Notes: generated from the letters alone by a model not told the origin. Positions 39,102 to 49,385 are shown, counted from the stretch's first letter. The stretch is DNA of 64,000 nucleotides from Pyropia yezoensis (GCA_009829735.1 CM020618.1:32526894-32590893); one strand, 5' to 3'. Numbers and translations: made by a program.

Positions 39102-40607
39102 TCGACGTCCATCAAGCTACTGACGCGAGGCGCGCAGCCTACGACGGCGGGGGAGGTCCTCAAGTTCATCGGGGTGACCCTGCTCGCGACTCGTTATGAG
39201 TTTTGCTCCCGCGCCGACCTTTGGTCGACGAAGGCCCGCAACAAGTACATGCATGCTCCAGCCTTCGGCCAGCATACGGGCCTCTCTCGCCCCCGGTATG
39301 ACGCCCTGTGGTCTTGCCTGACCTTCAGTGAGCGGGCCGCAGGCGAGGGGACGTCCGAGGAGAGCCGGTGGGAGCTCATCGATGACCTCGCGGCATCCGT
39401 CAACCGCCACCGGGCCGCCCGGGTGACCCCGAGCGACTTAATTTGCGTGGACGAGTCCTTGTGCAAATGGTATGGCCAAGGCGGTCATTGGATTTCGAAG
39501 GGTCTGCCAATGTATGTGGCAATTGACCGGAAGCCGGAAAATGGCTGTGAGATCCAGAATGCAGCATGCGGCCGCAGCAAAATTATGCTCAGCTTGAGCG
39601 TGGTCACGACGGCGGAGCACCAACGGGCAACCAACGACGGCGAGAGCGACGACCTTCCGCACGGTACAGTCGTCTTGATGAAGCTCATCGCTGCATGGGC
39701 CGGCAGCAAGCGCATTGTGTGCGCAGACTCGTACTTTGCGAGCGTCACGACAGCCATGCAGCTGCTCAGGATGGGGATGCGGTTCATTGGTGTCGTGAAG
39801 ACTGCCACCCGGGGGTATCCCATGGGGGCCTTATCAGTCATCCCACTACAGCAGCGCGGAGATCATCGGTCCTTCCTGCACTCAACAGCAGACGGTGTGA
39901 CTAACCTCATGGCGGTGCTGTGGGTCGACCGTGAGCGGCGGTACTTCATCTCCTCCGCGTCAACTACACTGCCGGGGGATCCGTGTCGGCGCGTGCGGTG
40001 GCGGCAGGTTGAGGACGATGCTGAACGTGTGGCCCTCTCCGTGCCCATCCCCCAGGTCGCCGAGGTCTACTACAACTGCTGCTCCATGATCGACCGGCAC
40101 AACCGTTGCCGCCAGGACGACTTGCGGTTGGAGCACAAGCTGGTCACCTACGATTGGTCCATGAGGGTCAACCTTTCCCTCTTGGGTATCTGCGTCGTGG
40201 ACGCGTGGCTCCTTTACTCGGGCGCCCGCGGTGCCGCGGCCGCGTTGGCTCAGAGCCAGTTTTACGAGGACCTGGCGGCGCAGCTGATTGACAACGCTTT
40301 TGACACTGTGGGTGTGCGGCCCCATTCTGCACCTGGTGCGGAATGACGTGGGGATGGGTCGTCGCCACTGCGGTATGGTGTTGGCGTGCACCTGACGCCT
40401 ACGTTGAAGCGGCGCACGGGGGCGTCGGCGAAGGAGGCTGACCAACGCGCCCAGCGGATGTGCCGAGTGTGCAAGGAGCACAGGACTACCATGGTGTGCT
40501 CGCACTGCCGGGAGTGCAACAGCGAGGAGCTGTTTGTCTGTGCCCCCAAGACCGGGCGCCACTGCTTTGACCTCCACATGAGGGACGTGCACGAGCTGGA
40601 CATCTAG
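39102..40607 (+). pseudogene. PiggyBac-like transposase, catalytic half, with one nonsense codon
   Basis: Continues the 5' half in frame after the right target duplication (39097-39101). DDE_Tnp_1_7-type features: LICVDESLCKWYG with the first Asp at codon 39450, VCADSYFASVTTAMQLL with the second at 39726, a GVVKTATRGYP strand, and YYNCCSMIDRHNRCRQ with the third at 40092. A TGA at 40344-40346 interrupts the frame; the same frame then continues into a Cys/His-rich tail (MCRVCKEHRTTMVCSHC, HCFDLHMRDVHE), equivalent to the C-terminal zinc-binding domain of piggyBac that binds the transposon ends. Thus the gene is broken twice: by the insertion and by the stop. No other lesions in 1.5 kb. Confidence 0.82.
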
Positions 40608-41982
40608 AATGTGATTTGATTACCTTGATTGTATTTTATAGTTGTCTGGTTTTGAAATCAGAAGTTTATTGTCGTGTTCAGTTATTACTTGCACGCGCGC
40701 ATGTATTTGTCGAGGGGCACCCTCAACGGACGGGTCGAGCACAAAGAGAGCGTGGGAAAGATGCGCGAGTATCGCCACCGCCTATCCCATGAGCGGTTGC
40801 CACCGCTGTGCCCATGTGCAGTGGCGATGGTTGCGGCCGCGGCCTGCTCCCGTGGCGCGCCGCCCGCCGCAGACGGGCGTGTCAACATGGGTGGTGCGCG
40901 GGGCGACCGGGGTAGCCGGGGCTTATGGAGCCGCATAGACCGCAGCCTGGCGAGGGGTGGTCAACCGGTTACTGGCGCTGTGTGGCAGGAGTGATGGCAA
41001 TAGTGGGGGTGGCGGAGTCTCTGGGATTGAACGATGGGACTGGCGTCAGCGGTGCGGGTGAGAGTGAGACGGACCGCGTGGGTCGTGTTTGTTTAGCAAC
41101 GGCAGCGTGGACGACGGCGCGAGGCGCTCCCGCAGCAGCGGTCCTGGTGGGGCTCAACGCTTAGAAGAGAAAACATGGGGAGGGGTGGGCCGCGCCGCGG
41201 CGCGCGGGGGAAAATGCTATCGCCGCTTTGAGGGCGGGGGGGGGGATGGGGTACGACCGCCGTCTGCAGGGGGCCCCCCCGCGCCGCATCAGCCCTTGCG
41301 CCTGCGAATACTTCGGTGGGGGGGGGGAAATAGGGAGGGGCGCCCGGTGCCGCGGCGCTCAGGGAAGGATGGGACAGCTGGTTTGAGGGCGGGGGGCGGA
41401 GAGGGTACGGCCACCGCCTGCAGGCAGCAGCAGCCGTTGCACCAGCGACTCGTGTGGTGGGGGGGGCCGTGGCCAACCGCGACGCTGCGCGTGGTCGGCG
41501 GGGGCGGTTGCGTCGCGACACGAACCCACGAGCACCGGCTGACCCGCACCCTGCTCACCGGCGACGCGCCGCCCGGCGCGCTTCAAGCCGGCTGCTCTCC
41601 CTTAAGGACGCTCACCCACACCGAGGGACACGGCGTCGAAGGCCCCATCGGCCGGGGCACTGGCAGTCGCCATTTCGGTGCGCAGCCCCGCGCACGGGCG
41701 CGGGGGCAGGACGTACTGGCGGCGGAGCGTGACTGCCCTGCCCTTTCTCCCACCCCTCCCTTCTCCCCCGTCACAATGGATCAGGTCATGCGGATGCGGC
41801 TGCTCGTCGGCGACGTCATGAGCTATAGAGCGCCCTGTTCCTCTGTCTTTCCTGGACGTGAACAACTCGGGAGTGCCTTCATAGGTACCACAGCAGCCAA
41901 AATCGTGCTCCCAGGTGCCGCCAACGGCGATTTCGGGGAGGATCAAATGATGCTCACGCGAGCATCATTTGATGCTCTGACA
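40608..41982. other. 3' internal region of the PiggyBac-like element
   Basis: GC-rich with G-runs (41240-41340). A plus-strand frame stays open over much of 41089-41988, but its translation is compositional and runs straight into the right terminal repeat. No gene recognised. Confidence 0.45.
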
Positions 41983-42011
41983 CAGTAGAATAGACACTAG
42001 CTCGTTCCCAG
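41942..42011. repeat. Right terminal inverted repeat plus subterminal hairpin
   Basis: 41983-42011 is the reverse complement of the left end with a 4-bp insertion. 41942-41954 and 41961-41973 form a 13-bp perfect stem of the same ATCAAATGATGCT type as the left subterminal hairpin. Confidence 0.85.
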
Positions 42012-42031
42012 CCAATGAGAAAATCGGACGT

Positions 42032-42038
42032 GGGATAA
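42032..42038 (+). promoter_or_regulatory. Weak TATA-like motif upstream of the NTPase gene
   Basis: GGATAAAATC lies about 85 bp before the ATG, between the transposon end and the gene. Spacing is reasonable for a core promoter; the motif is weak. Confidence 0.25.
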
Positions 42039-42118
42039 AATCTAGTTCCCATGCCGCGAATGTGCAAGACTCTCGTCTCCGCCATCATCTAACCGTCTGA
42101 GAACTGTTGTTGCTCGCC

Positions 42119-44884
42119 ATGGCGTTGGCCTTTGTGGTCGCAGGCGCGCCGTCTGCTCTTCGTGTTATCATCGTGCCGACCACGTCGAGCTCCTCACGCC
42201 TGTCGGGCTGTGGCGCTTACACGCAGCGTCTTCGGCGAAGTCCCTGCCGCCCCGCGCCCCCAAGTGGCACCTGGGTCGGATTGCCGCTCGTACCCGCATG
42301 GCGTGGGAGGCTGTCGTGCCTGCCCTCGTCCAAGACCGTAACGCCGCCGTCCTGTTGTGCGGCTGAGACACCAGTTGGGGAGGGGGCCGCTGATCGGTCC
42401 GCGCTGCTGCGCAAGCTGCAATCGGAGCGGCTGCGCAGCCTGGAGGGCTTGGCGGCAGCCGACGAAGAAGACAAGCCGTTCTGGCGGGAGCACATCATGA
42501 CCCTGAACTTGGAGATTGCTGTCTTCTCGAAGAAGCCGCTGACGCTGCGCCAGCTGATTGTGCAGCTGGGCTATATGCGGGACGATGGGCTGCCACCTTT
42601 GCCTCACGACGTGTTTTCCGGGTCCCCTGTGGCGCGGCCCACCTCGCGCGTCGACCGCACCCGCGTGCTGAGAGCGCTCATTACTAAGATTTACGGGATG
42701 TCGATGGACGACCGCCTCCACCTTTTCCTGTCGGGCGCCTCTGGCATGGGCAAGACGCAGATCTTGGCCGACTTCTGGTCGGCTGTGCTGCTGCTCCGCT
42801 CCGGTGCTCGTGCAAGGCCTAACGAGCCGAGCTTTGGGGGGAGCCAGTTGTTCCTGAGCGGCGCGTTGTACGAGTTTGCTCGCAACCTGGAGGTGTTTGG
42901 CGTCACCTTCAACAACAACACCCCGTTCTTGGCGGAGGAGGCGGCCCTGTGTGCGCGTGGCGGTGTATACCAGGACCTACCTATCTACGCTCGTATTGTG
43001 TGGACCGAGCTCAACAATGGCCTCTGTTCGTGGCAGGACTTTGTCTCCCAGATGCACGCCCGCTTGGATCTCGACGGTAGGTTGCCGGTGGGAGTGGAGC
43101 GTCTGGACGCCACGGGCATCAAGGCAGAGGCGCTGGATTTCCTGAGCCAGCGGCGTGGCAACCTTGGAGCGGACGGCGTCTTGCTTGTTGACGAGCTGTC
43201 GCGGGTGTGCGAGTATGATCCTGCCAATGTGCATCCTGAGGACGAGCACTCAGCGCTGTCCAGCCGCCTGCGGAGCAAGATCTGTGACCTGCGGTCTGTC
43301 GGGTCGAAGGAGAAGTCAATGGGCGTCGTATTCGCCTCTCTGTCGGGCCTCTTCATGCAGGCCGAGAACGAGAAGGCGACTGTGATGAAGACTTCCTCCG
43401 GGCGGACGATGGTGTGCGCGGCGTCCCTGAACCGGCCAACGATGACAGCCGTCCGCGCCTTCTTCCAGAACCTGCGCAGCATCCCCGGTATCAAGATCAC
43501 GGCAGCATCTCCCGCGAGCGCACCTGCGGACGTGGACAGCGTCATTGACGCGATGTGCTTCCTGTCGGGCGGACACCTGCGGTCGATGCAGACGATGCTG
43601 TTTGACTTGTCTGAGCGCCGGGGCATGCAGAACGAGCAGCTGTGGCCGCTACTGCGGGAGTCGCTGAGGACAATGTCGATGTCATCCACCCACGCAGAGA
43701 TTGTGAAGACGTATGTCAGGAGCCCTCTTCTCTGTGCTGTCGTGTTTCTCTCCCACCCTGTCAGAGGCGCCGACAAGGACGTGGTCATCCCTGGCGACGT
43801 CATCATCCTTCCCGGCGGCCAGCAGGTGCAGAAGCCTGACGTGCACCTGCAGTGGGACGCGCTGGTGCGGTCGACCACGATCATCGACTCTGCCGTGGAC
43901 GACATCCTCTACCGCAACCCGACCGCCCTGCCGAGCTTCATCTCAGGCGCAATGAGCGCTCATGCAGCTGCACGCAGCAAGCTGAAAGAACTGCACCGTG
44001 AGCAGCAGGTGAGCGACCCGGAGGCGGAGCTGGAGGCGGACAGCAACCCTGTGCTGACGGCACTCGGCGGCATCAACGAGATGTTTGGTGCGGGTACGTC
44101 GGCCAAGGGCTGGGAGCTGTTTCACACAACGTGGGAGCTGACGTCAAGCGTCTGCCGCTCCTACATCCGCCATGCCTTCCCGACCGAGATCCCCGGGATG
44201 GGTCAGTACGGCAACCCGTCACGCTCCTTCACACTGGCTGAGCGGTACCCGGCCGCGTACGGCCTGTGTGGCTCGGCCCTGCTGCTGCGCATGCCGCTGG
44301 ACAATAGGCATTTGCTGAAAGGCAGCCGCTCATTTGTGAGCATCACGCAGCTGCTTGGGCACCCAGCTGATGACCTGGTGGGGTTCTTGTGGGTCCCTGA
44401 GTCGGAGGTGTACCCTGCTGTGGACGCGGTGATCATCCACTCGCGGGCTGGCGGAGAAAGCGGGTCCACCCTGACGCACGCGGACCTTGTCATCGAGCTT
44501 CTTCAGTTCAAGACGACGGAGAGCAGCGGCAGCCAGAACACGCTTCCGCTGACGGACAAGTTTGTGAAGCCCATCACTATGCTCCCGAGCTTGTTTCCTG
44601 GCCATCTGTGGGCTGAATGGGAGTCACGCGTCGCGTTTGTTTGTGTCGCTAATGTGCTGCTGAGCGTCGACCAAGGGGAGCGGCATGCGGTGGCGGCGAA
44701 GGTGCGTCGGCGAGTGGTGTGTGAGAACGGCAAGAACATGACCATCACCTCCTTCCTTGACAATGGCGGGGCCAGGTCTATCCTGTGTACCCGGGAGTCC
44801 CTGCCACGGATGTATGGGCAGCTCTTCAGCGGGTTGATGCTGTCTGCCCTGGACATTGTTGGTGCTCAAGTCTCTACTGACTAG
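42119..44884 (+). CDS. Crinkler/RHS-like P-loop NTPase with nuclease-like C-terminus
   Basis: A 921-residue frame with no lesions. Walker A is GASGMGKT at about 206-213 and a Walker B-like GVLLVDELSR has its Asp at about 358, with an NTPase core typical of the STAND-like ATPases in Crinkler and retrotransposon-hot-spot (RHS) proteins. Near the C-terminus, VDAVIIH (Asp about 769) and ELLQFK (Glu 793, Lys 798) resemble the core of a PD-(D/E)xK nuclease fold, as in those families. Such proteins occur widely in eukaryotes next to mobile DNA and are proposed to act on nucleic acids. The start ATG gives a MALAFVVAGAP header similar in style to Crinkler headers, but between about 42170 and 42365 another frame also reads well, so a small indel there is possible. 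It starts 108 bp outside the PiggyBac-like right end. Family call is by architecture and motifs only. Confidence 0.55.
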   Translation: MALAFVVAGAPSALRVIIVPTTSSSSRLSGCGAYTQRLRRSPCRPAPPSGTWVGLPLVPAWRGRLSCLPSSKTVTPPSCCAAETPVGEGAADRSALLRKLQSERLRSLEGLAAADEEDKPFWREHIMTLNLEIAVFSKKPLTLRQLIVQLGYMRDDGLPPLPHDVFSGSPVARPTSRVDRTRVLRALITKIYGMSMDDRLHLFLSGASGMGKTQILADFWSAVLLLRSGARARPNEPSFGGSQLFLSGALYEFARNLEVFGVTFNNNTPFLAEEAALCARGGVYQDLPIYARIVWTELNNGLCSWQDFVSQMHARLDLDGRLPVGVERLDATGIKAEALDFLSQRRGNLGADGVLLVDELSRVCEYDPANVHPEDEHSALSSRLRSKICDLRSVGSKEKSMGVVFASLSGLFMQAENEKATVMKTSSGRTMVCAASLNRPTMTAVRAFFQNLRSIPGIKITAASPASAPADVDSVIDAMCFLSGGHLRSMQTMLFDLSERRGMQNEQLWPLLRESLRTMSMSSTHAEIVKTYVRSPLLCAVVFLSHPVRGADKDVVIPGDVIILPGGQQVQKPDVHLQWDALVRSTTIIDSAVDDILYRNPTALPSFISGAMSAHAAARSKLKELHREQQVSDPEAELEADSNPVLTALGGINEMFGAGTSAKGWELFHTTWELTSSVCRSYIRHAFPTEIPGMGQYGNPSRSFTLAERYPAAYGLCGSALLLRMPLDNRHLLKGSRSFVSITQLLGHPADDLVGFLWVPESEVYPAVDAVIIHSRAGGESGSTLTHADLVIELLQFKTTESSGSQNTLPLTDKFVKPITMLPSLFPGHLWAEWESRVAFVCVANVLLSVDQGERHAVAAKVRRRVVCENGKNMTITSFLDNGGARSILCTRESLPRMYGQLFSGLMLSALDIVGAQVSTD

Positions 44885-45666
44885 CCGGGAGTGGGGGATT
44901 GATGGGGTGGGGCTGTGCCGGGCGCCTGCCGAAGCTGTGGACGTCACCGACACGGACGCGGGGCTGCCCCGCGCCTGCCGCCGCCGCTGTCGCCGTCACC
45001 GCCACCGCCGCCACCGCCCCGACGCCCGCGGCTACCTCGCGCGCGGCGGCCACCGCCGCGCCCCCCCCCCCCGCTGCCCCTCACTTGCCTGGCCCCGCGG
45101 GGGTCCCCCCCCTCGAGCTGGAGTCTGCGCCCGCCGCCGTCGCAGCCGCCGCCAATGTCACTGACGCATTTGCCCTCAGCGGGACCAGCGGTGCCCCCCC
45201 CTCCCCCCGCCCAACTGGGCAGACGGGCTGCCGCCGGCCCCTACGCCTGCCACTTCTCCCCGCGCGTCTACGCTTCGCTTGTGACCGCGGTCGCCGCCGG
45301 CGGGGCACCCATAGCGGCGAGGTGGGCGCCCGCGCTCGTGGCCATCGCGCGCCCACCAGTTCTACCGCCGCCACCCACGGCCGACGCACGGTGCCGCGGT
45401 GGTGGCACGTGAGGGGCGCGCGGGGTCGGCCCCGCCCCGAGGGCCCTACCGCCGGCCTCGAACGCGCGGGCGACGGAGGTGGTGCCGTCGGGGTGGGGCT
45501 CCCCCCACCACTGAGTCGTTGTGGGTTTGTGGAACGGTCGCGCGAGGGGGCTGGGCGGAGGTCGAGGGCGCCACCGACACTGCGCCCCAAAAGTTTACCC
45601 GACGGGTCAGCTGAATGCATCTCACGCGAGTTTTGGCGAAGCTCCTATAAGATGTGGACACCATTC
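44885..45666. other. 3' flank of the NTPase gene
   Basis: Ala/Pro/Arg-rich frames are open on both strands through GC-rich repeats (CCGCCG type) with a C-run at 45061-45072. No domain recognised. Confidence 0.45.
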
Positions 45667-45990
45667 AGGGCATAGCCACAACCGTGGGCTATCCAGCGAT
45701 TCACCACTATTGTCCGACGGACATTTCGATATTAAGTCGTACTTGTGGAACGCCAAAATTAATGGGGCTCGTCAGCCAATCAGAGCACGTTCTCGTTCGT
45801 CTCAGTTGGCTCAAGAGCTATCGCTCGACCAAAAGCCACTGCTTTGGCTGACCAATAGCTCAGAGCAATCGCGAGTCAATATCATGCAGGCCTCTCATTG
45901 GATGACCATGAATTATGTAGATATGCCATTTCACTCGGGAACGCCACATATCCAATAGTTTTGGCTTTCTCACGTTGGTGGCTATGCCCT
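45667..45990. mobile_element. MITE-like element with 13-bp perfect terminal inverted repeats
   Basis: AGGGCATAGCCAC at 45667-45679 is exactly inverted at 45978-45990, with weaker matching inside (CGTGGG/CGTGAG). The 324-bp interior is AT-richer than its surroundings, has no coding potential and holds several CCAAT or ATTGG motifs. No clear target duplication (TTC before, AAG after). Confidence 0.6.
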
Positions 45991-46236
45991 AAGAGCACAC
46001 CCAACATCGAGAGCCCAAACGGGAATATGCAAACGTGGCACGTAGTTGGAAGCCCAGTCGGCGCAAAAAGGCATCAAATCTCTGCTCCAGAGCGCACCAG
46101 ATTTCCACAGGGTTACACAACGTGGCCGACCCCATCGCATCGTTCCAAGTTTGGATTCATAGCGAACGAGTTTATCTAACTTCTCGGCGGTTTTGGGCTC
46201 GTTTGGGATTCCAATGGGGAATGGGAACGGGGACAC

Positions 46237-46723
46237 CCCATGCGCGGGGGAGGATGCAGTGAAATCAAGCAGAGCGATTACTCTCGCCCGATTGGGAATG
46301 GGTCTTTTGGCCAGTGGAGGGAAGTTACCTTGGGCGGGCTACTTCCACCCTTATCTGGCAGCGTTTTGTGAGATCTCCCCACTGGGCGTATTTTGCGTGG
46401 AGAGATACGCCTGAGGGCTCTAAGAGTTCTGATTGTGTGTTTAGTGTAGGGAGTGTTGGCCCGCACCCCGGGGTCCCACAGCAGGCTCTGGGCCGGCGGG
46501 CCAAAGAGGGCTACCTGCGCGTGGGGCTGTGCCCGTTGCTTCCTACTCACAAAAAGCAACCTTGCGTTAGCCTCATGTTCCCCGTCCCGGAGGCCTCTAC
46601 CGTCGCGTGTGGCTTCACGTTTCGGCGGTTCATACTCCAGGGTTCATACCTCGCGTTCCCCACCATCTCCTTCAGGAGAAATAGGCACCCCGTTGGTGTG
46701 GACCTAGGTTCAGATAACCACCG
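46237..46723 (+). repeat. Dispersed repeat, copy 1 (possible solo LTR)
   Basis: Closely similar along its length to about 52945-53427, including GTGTTTAGTGTAGGGAGTG, GGCGGGCCAAAGAGGG and the end CAGATAACCACC. Similarity begins around CCCCATG and stops at ATAACCACC. No gene is visible inside. Length and AT-richer stretches would suit a solo LTR, but I find no clean TG...CA ends. Confidence 0.65.
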
Positions 46724-47924
46724 CGGCCGCGGGCCGCCCCCGCCGCCGATCGTCGGCTGTCGGCTTGTCAGGTGACGCACCGCAGAGCACCGTCCGCTAC
46801 CGCACGCTCGTGCTCGCACGGATGCTCGCTCGCCGCACTTCTCCCACCCTCGCCACGCTCTCTCGACCGACGTGTAACTGACTTAGTGTCGGTCGCGCGT
46901 AAAACGTGCGCGCGAAGACGATGCCCGCGAAGAAGACGGGTGTGAAGGAGGTGAGTGTAAGGGTATATAAGCGTGTGCACGTGTAATCGAGAGGGGGGAG
47001 ACGGGAAGGAAGACTCAAGCAATGGACACGAGCACGTTTGACCCCTAGTGTATATTCTACATTGAGCGCCATTCCAGTGTTTTAGATTCATACCAAGCTC
47101 ATTTTCAATTCAGTTTTCTTGTGGACTGGGTGTTCCTATCTTGTTTCGGACAGAAGAAACGTGGTCAGCGCTGTCTGGTTATCCTTGGAGCCGATAATGG
47201 TCTCTAAACTCACAGTAGTTTCACGGTAAGGCGGACTTTTCTGCCAGTCTCGCAGAAAATCAGTGCTGTGCTCCGGCACGGTCCGGGACTGGGCCCCAGA
47301 CGCCCCAGCGCGCCACCTGAGCCTCCCTGGCCGCGTGTGCGCGCTTGCGCTCAGAGACGAGCGCGTGAAGAAAGGGCGCGACCTCGCCACCCATCTGCTC
47401 TCACCCCCCCCCCCACACAAGCTCGCATGCGCTCTTGGGTGCCTCGGATGAGGGATGTCGCCTCGTACATGTCGCCTGCCATCGCCGGTACGTGGCATGT
47501 TGGGCTCTCACGTGCTCGACCCCTCCTGGCTTACAGTTCCGTCTGCGCGGCGCAAGAAGGTCGCAGCTACTGACGGGGCCCGCGTTTCTGCCGCCATCTC
47601 CTGCCAACACCCCTACCTCTCCTGCCCCCTCCACCCCTCTGGTCTCTCGCCCGGGCCAGTGTCTTCCTGAGAAATTCTCTGGACCCCTCTTCCCTTCCGC
47701 CCCCCGCCACCCCTCTGGTTTCCCGCCCGGCCCCGCGCCCGCTTTGGACTTTCACCCACCCGCCCCCCGCCTCTGACCATTTGCCCCCCCCCCTGCTCTG
47801 ACGTAGGTTTTTACGGGCCCGCGCTGGACTTATCACCATTGGGAAGTAGGAAAGCCGATTGAGCATTGGCGCAGCAGTCCACCCGAAGGCAGTTCACATC
47901 AAGCACTACTCTGATTGTGCGCCG
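46724..47924. other. Region without recognised genes
   Basis: A TATATAA at about 46964 is followed by a purine-rich stretch, but no coding frame follows. 47040-47260 is lower in GC. 47600-47810 is C-rich and Pro/Ser coding on paper only. Confidence 0.4.
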
Positions 47925-48842
47925 CTGTAAGGAAGTGCTGCTACTACGAAGTTGGTCGACGGTTGTGTGACGGCATTTTGCAGAGAAAAGACCGACACTC
48001 ACTGGTTGGTGACAGCAGTCACAGCGCGCTGGCGCATGTCTGGCTACGCGGTGCAGAAGTGCCTTGGGCTGCGGAACGTGCGGACCGGATGCGCTCCCTC
48101 GGCCGACGGCACCCCTTCTCCTTTCAAGACCTTTGCCGCGGCGGCCAGTCAAGCGAATGGGCCAGCCGGCGGCGCGTCCTCTGCCCGGCCACATGCTCCC
48201 CTCCTGTCATGTGGTCCCCGTTCCCCACACCCCCCTGGCGGGACTCAATGCGGCCGGCCCAGCCAGGCGGGCCTCCCTCTGTTTTCCTCTTCCCTCGAGT
48301 CCCCTGCGGACACCCCAAGCCAGGCGGCTCTCGCCCCTTTCTCTTCCTCACCCTCATCCGCCGCAGCTTCTGCCGCCGCGACGGGTACGGCAGCGCAGCA
48401 AACACCCGTCGTGCCCCACGGCTTCAAGTGGGAGCCTGCTGACTTGTTGCAGCCAGTCGGTGGCCCTTCTGCACGCAGCCAGTGGTCCGTACGCACGCTT
48501 GGCGGCGAGGTTCTCACGGAGGGGGGGGACTCTGTTGGCGCTGGGCGCTCGCGCTCGCCACTGGACTACTATCTGGCCGTCTTCCCGCCAGACCAAATGA
48601 AAACGATTGTGACCATGGCCTCGGCAAGGTTGGCGGTCAAGGGCCATCCGACTACCACACCGGTGGAGGTTTTGAAGTTCTTGGGCATCCTCCTTCTTCC
48701 AACGCGTTTCAGGTTTGGGTCACGCGCCGGGCTATGGACCACGAATCCGTGGACTACGCACTTGCCTGCACCGGCGTTTGAAAGCAGCACGGGAATGCCG
48801 CGCCGGCGCATTGACACCCTCTGGTCGTGCCTGGAATTCAGT
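47925..48842 (+). pseudogene. PiggyBac-like transposase fragment, second copy
   Basis: Aligns with the 5' half and first catalytic segments of the transposase at 27.3-39.3 kb: LVDGCVTAFCREKTDTHW against VTGTVKEV..., a Pro/Ser linker, QWSVRTLGGEVLTEGGD, YYLAVFPPDQM, VEVLKFLGILLLPTRFRFG and RRIDTLWSCLEFSQ. The similarity stops abruptly at about 48842, where element B remnants begin. The catalytic Asp residues would lie beyond this break and are missing. Confidence 0.72.
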
Positions 48843-48864
48843 CAAAGCCCGTCCTGTCCCCTGA

Positions 48865-49227
48865 GTGGCGCCCAGTTCTGCCACACTGCCCCGTCCGGGT
48901 ACATCCTCCACTACACCGAACGCGAGTAGGTATTCTACCTTTGAGCGGGGCGACACTCCCCATCGCTTCCCCTGCGGCATGTGTAACAGCATGGAGCATT
49001 GGATGCGGCTCTGCCTGTCCCTAATGAAGTCAGTTAGAGCCCAGATGGCTCGGATGCGGGCCCAACGGCCGTCGTCGAGGCCAAGCGGCCGTCCCTCGGG
49101 AGTAGCCGCGGCCGTGGTGAAGGTGCCAGTGGGTGCAGAGGCACGCACCTCTGGCGGACCGGCACAAGAAGAGGACTCCTTTGAGAGTACTACCCCTACT
49201 TCGGGCCCGTCGTCGGGAAACGAGTAG
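48865..49227 (+). pseudogene. gag: gag C-terminal remnant of element B
   Basis: Contains a knuckle FPCGMCNSMEHWMRLC (C-x2-C-x4-H-x4-C) followed by a basic and then Ser/Pro-rich tail ending SGPSSGNE before a stop, closely like the gag tails of A and C (ASE, GNE endings). The capsid part is missing. Confidence 0.75.
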
Positions 49228-49385
49228 AGGGCGGGATCCTAACGGATCCCCCTACAGCGGCTTTGGCCCACGAGGGGCCAAGGAAAGTCCTTCGCCGCCC
49301 GAACACACCGAGGACGAAGATTTAAGAGCCTCCCCCTGAAGTGGACCATAAAAAGGTCGTTTGTTGCTTTATGCCATCTTCTGCT

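Larger units (their letters stand above)
26651..42011 (+). mobile_element. PiggyBac-like DNA transposon, interrupted by Ty3 element D
   Basis: Its ends are inverted: 26651-26675 reads CTGGGAACTAGTGTCTATC and so on, and the reverse complement of 41983-42011 is the same apart from a 4-bp insertion and one substitution. Each end is followed inside by a hairpin built of AGCATCATTTGATGCT-type arms. Between them lies a PiggyBac-type transposase gene. Without the nested 10.8-kb retrotransposon the element would be about 4.6 kb. The flanks (GCACC and CCAAT) do not show the TTAA expected of classical piggyBac, so the exact ends or target rule are unresolved. Confidence 0.75.

Noticed and set aside
41089-41988. 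299-codon plus-strand frame ending at the PiggyBac-like right end
   Set aside because: Runs through G-rich low complexity and directly into the terminal repeat; translation lacks motifs.
44899-45675. 258-codon plus-strand frame after the NTPase gene
   Set aside because: Ala/Thr/Pro-rich translation of CCGCCG-type sequence; no domain.
46964-46970. TATATAA as a promoter
   Set aside because: No coding frame or known RNA follows on the plus strand.
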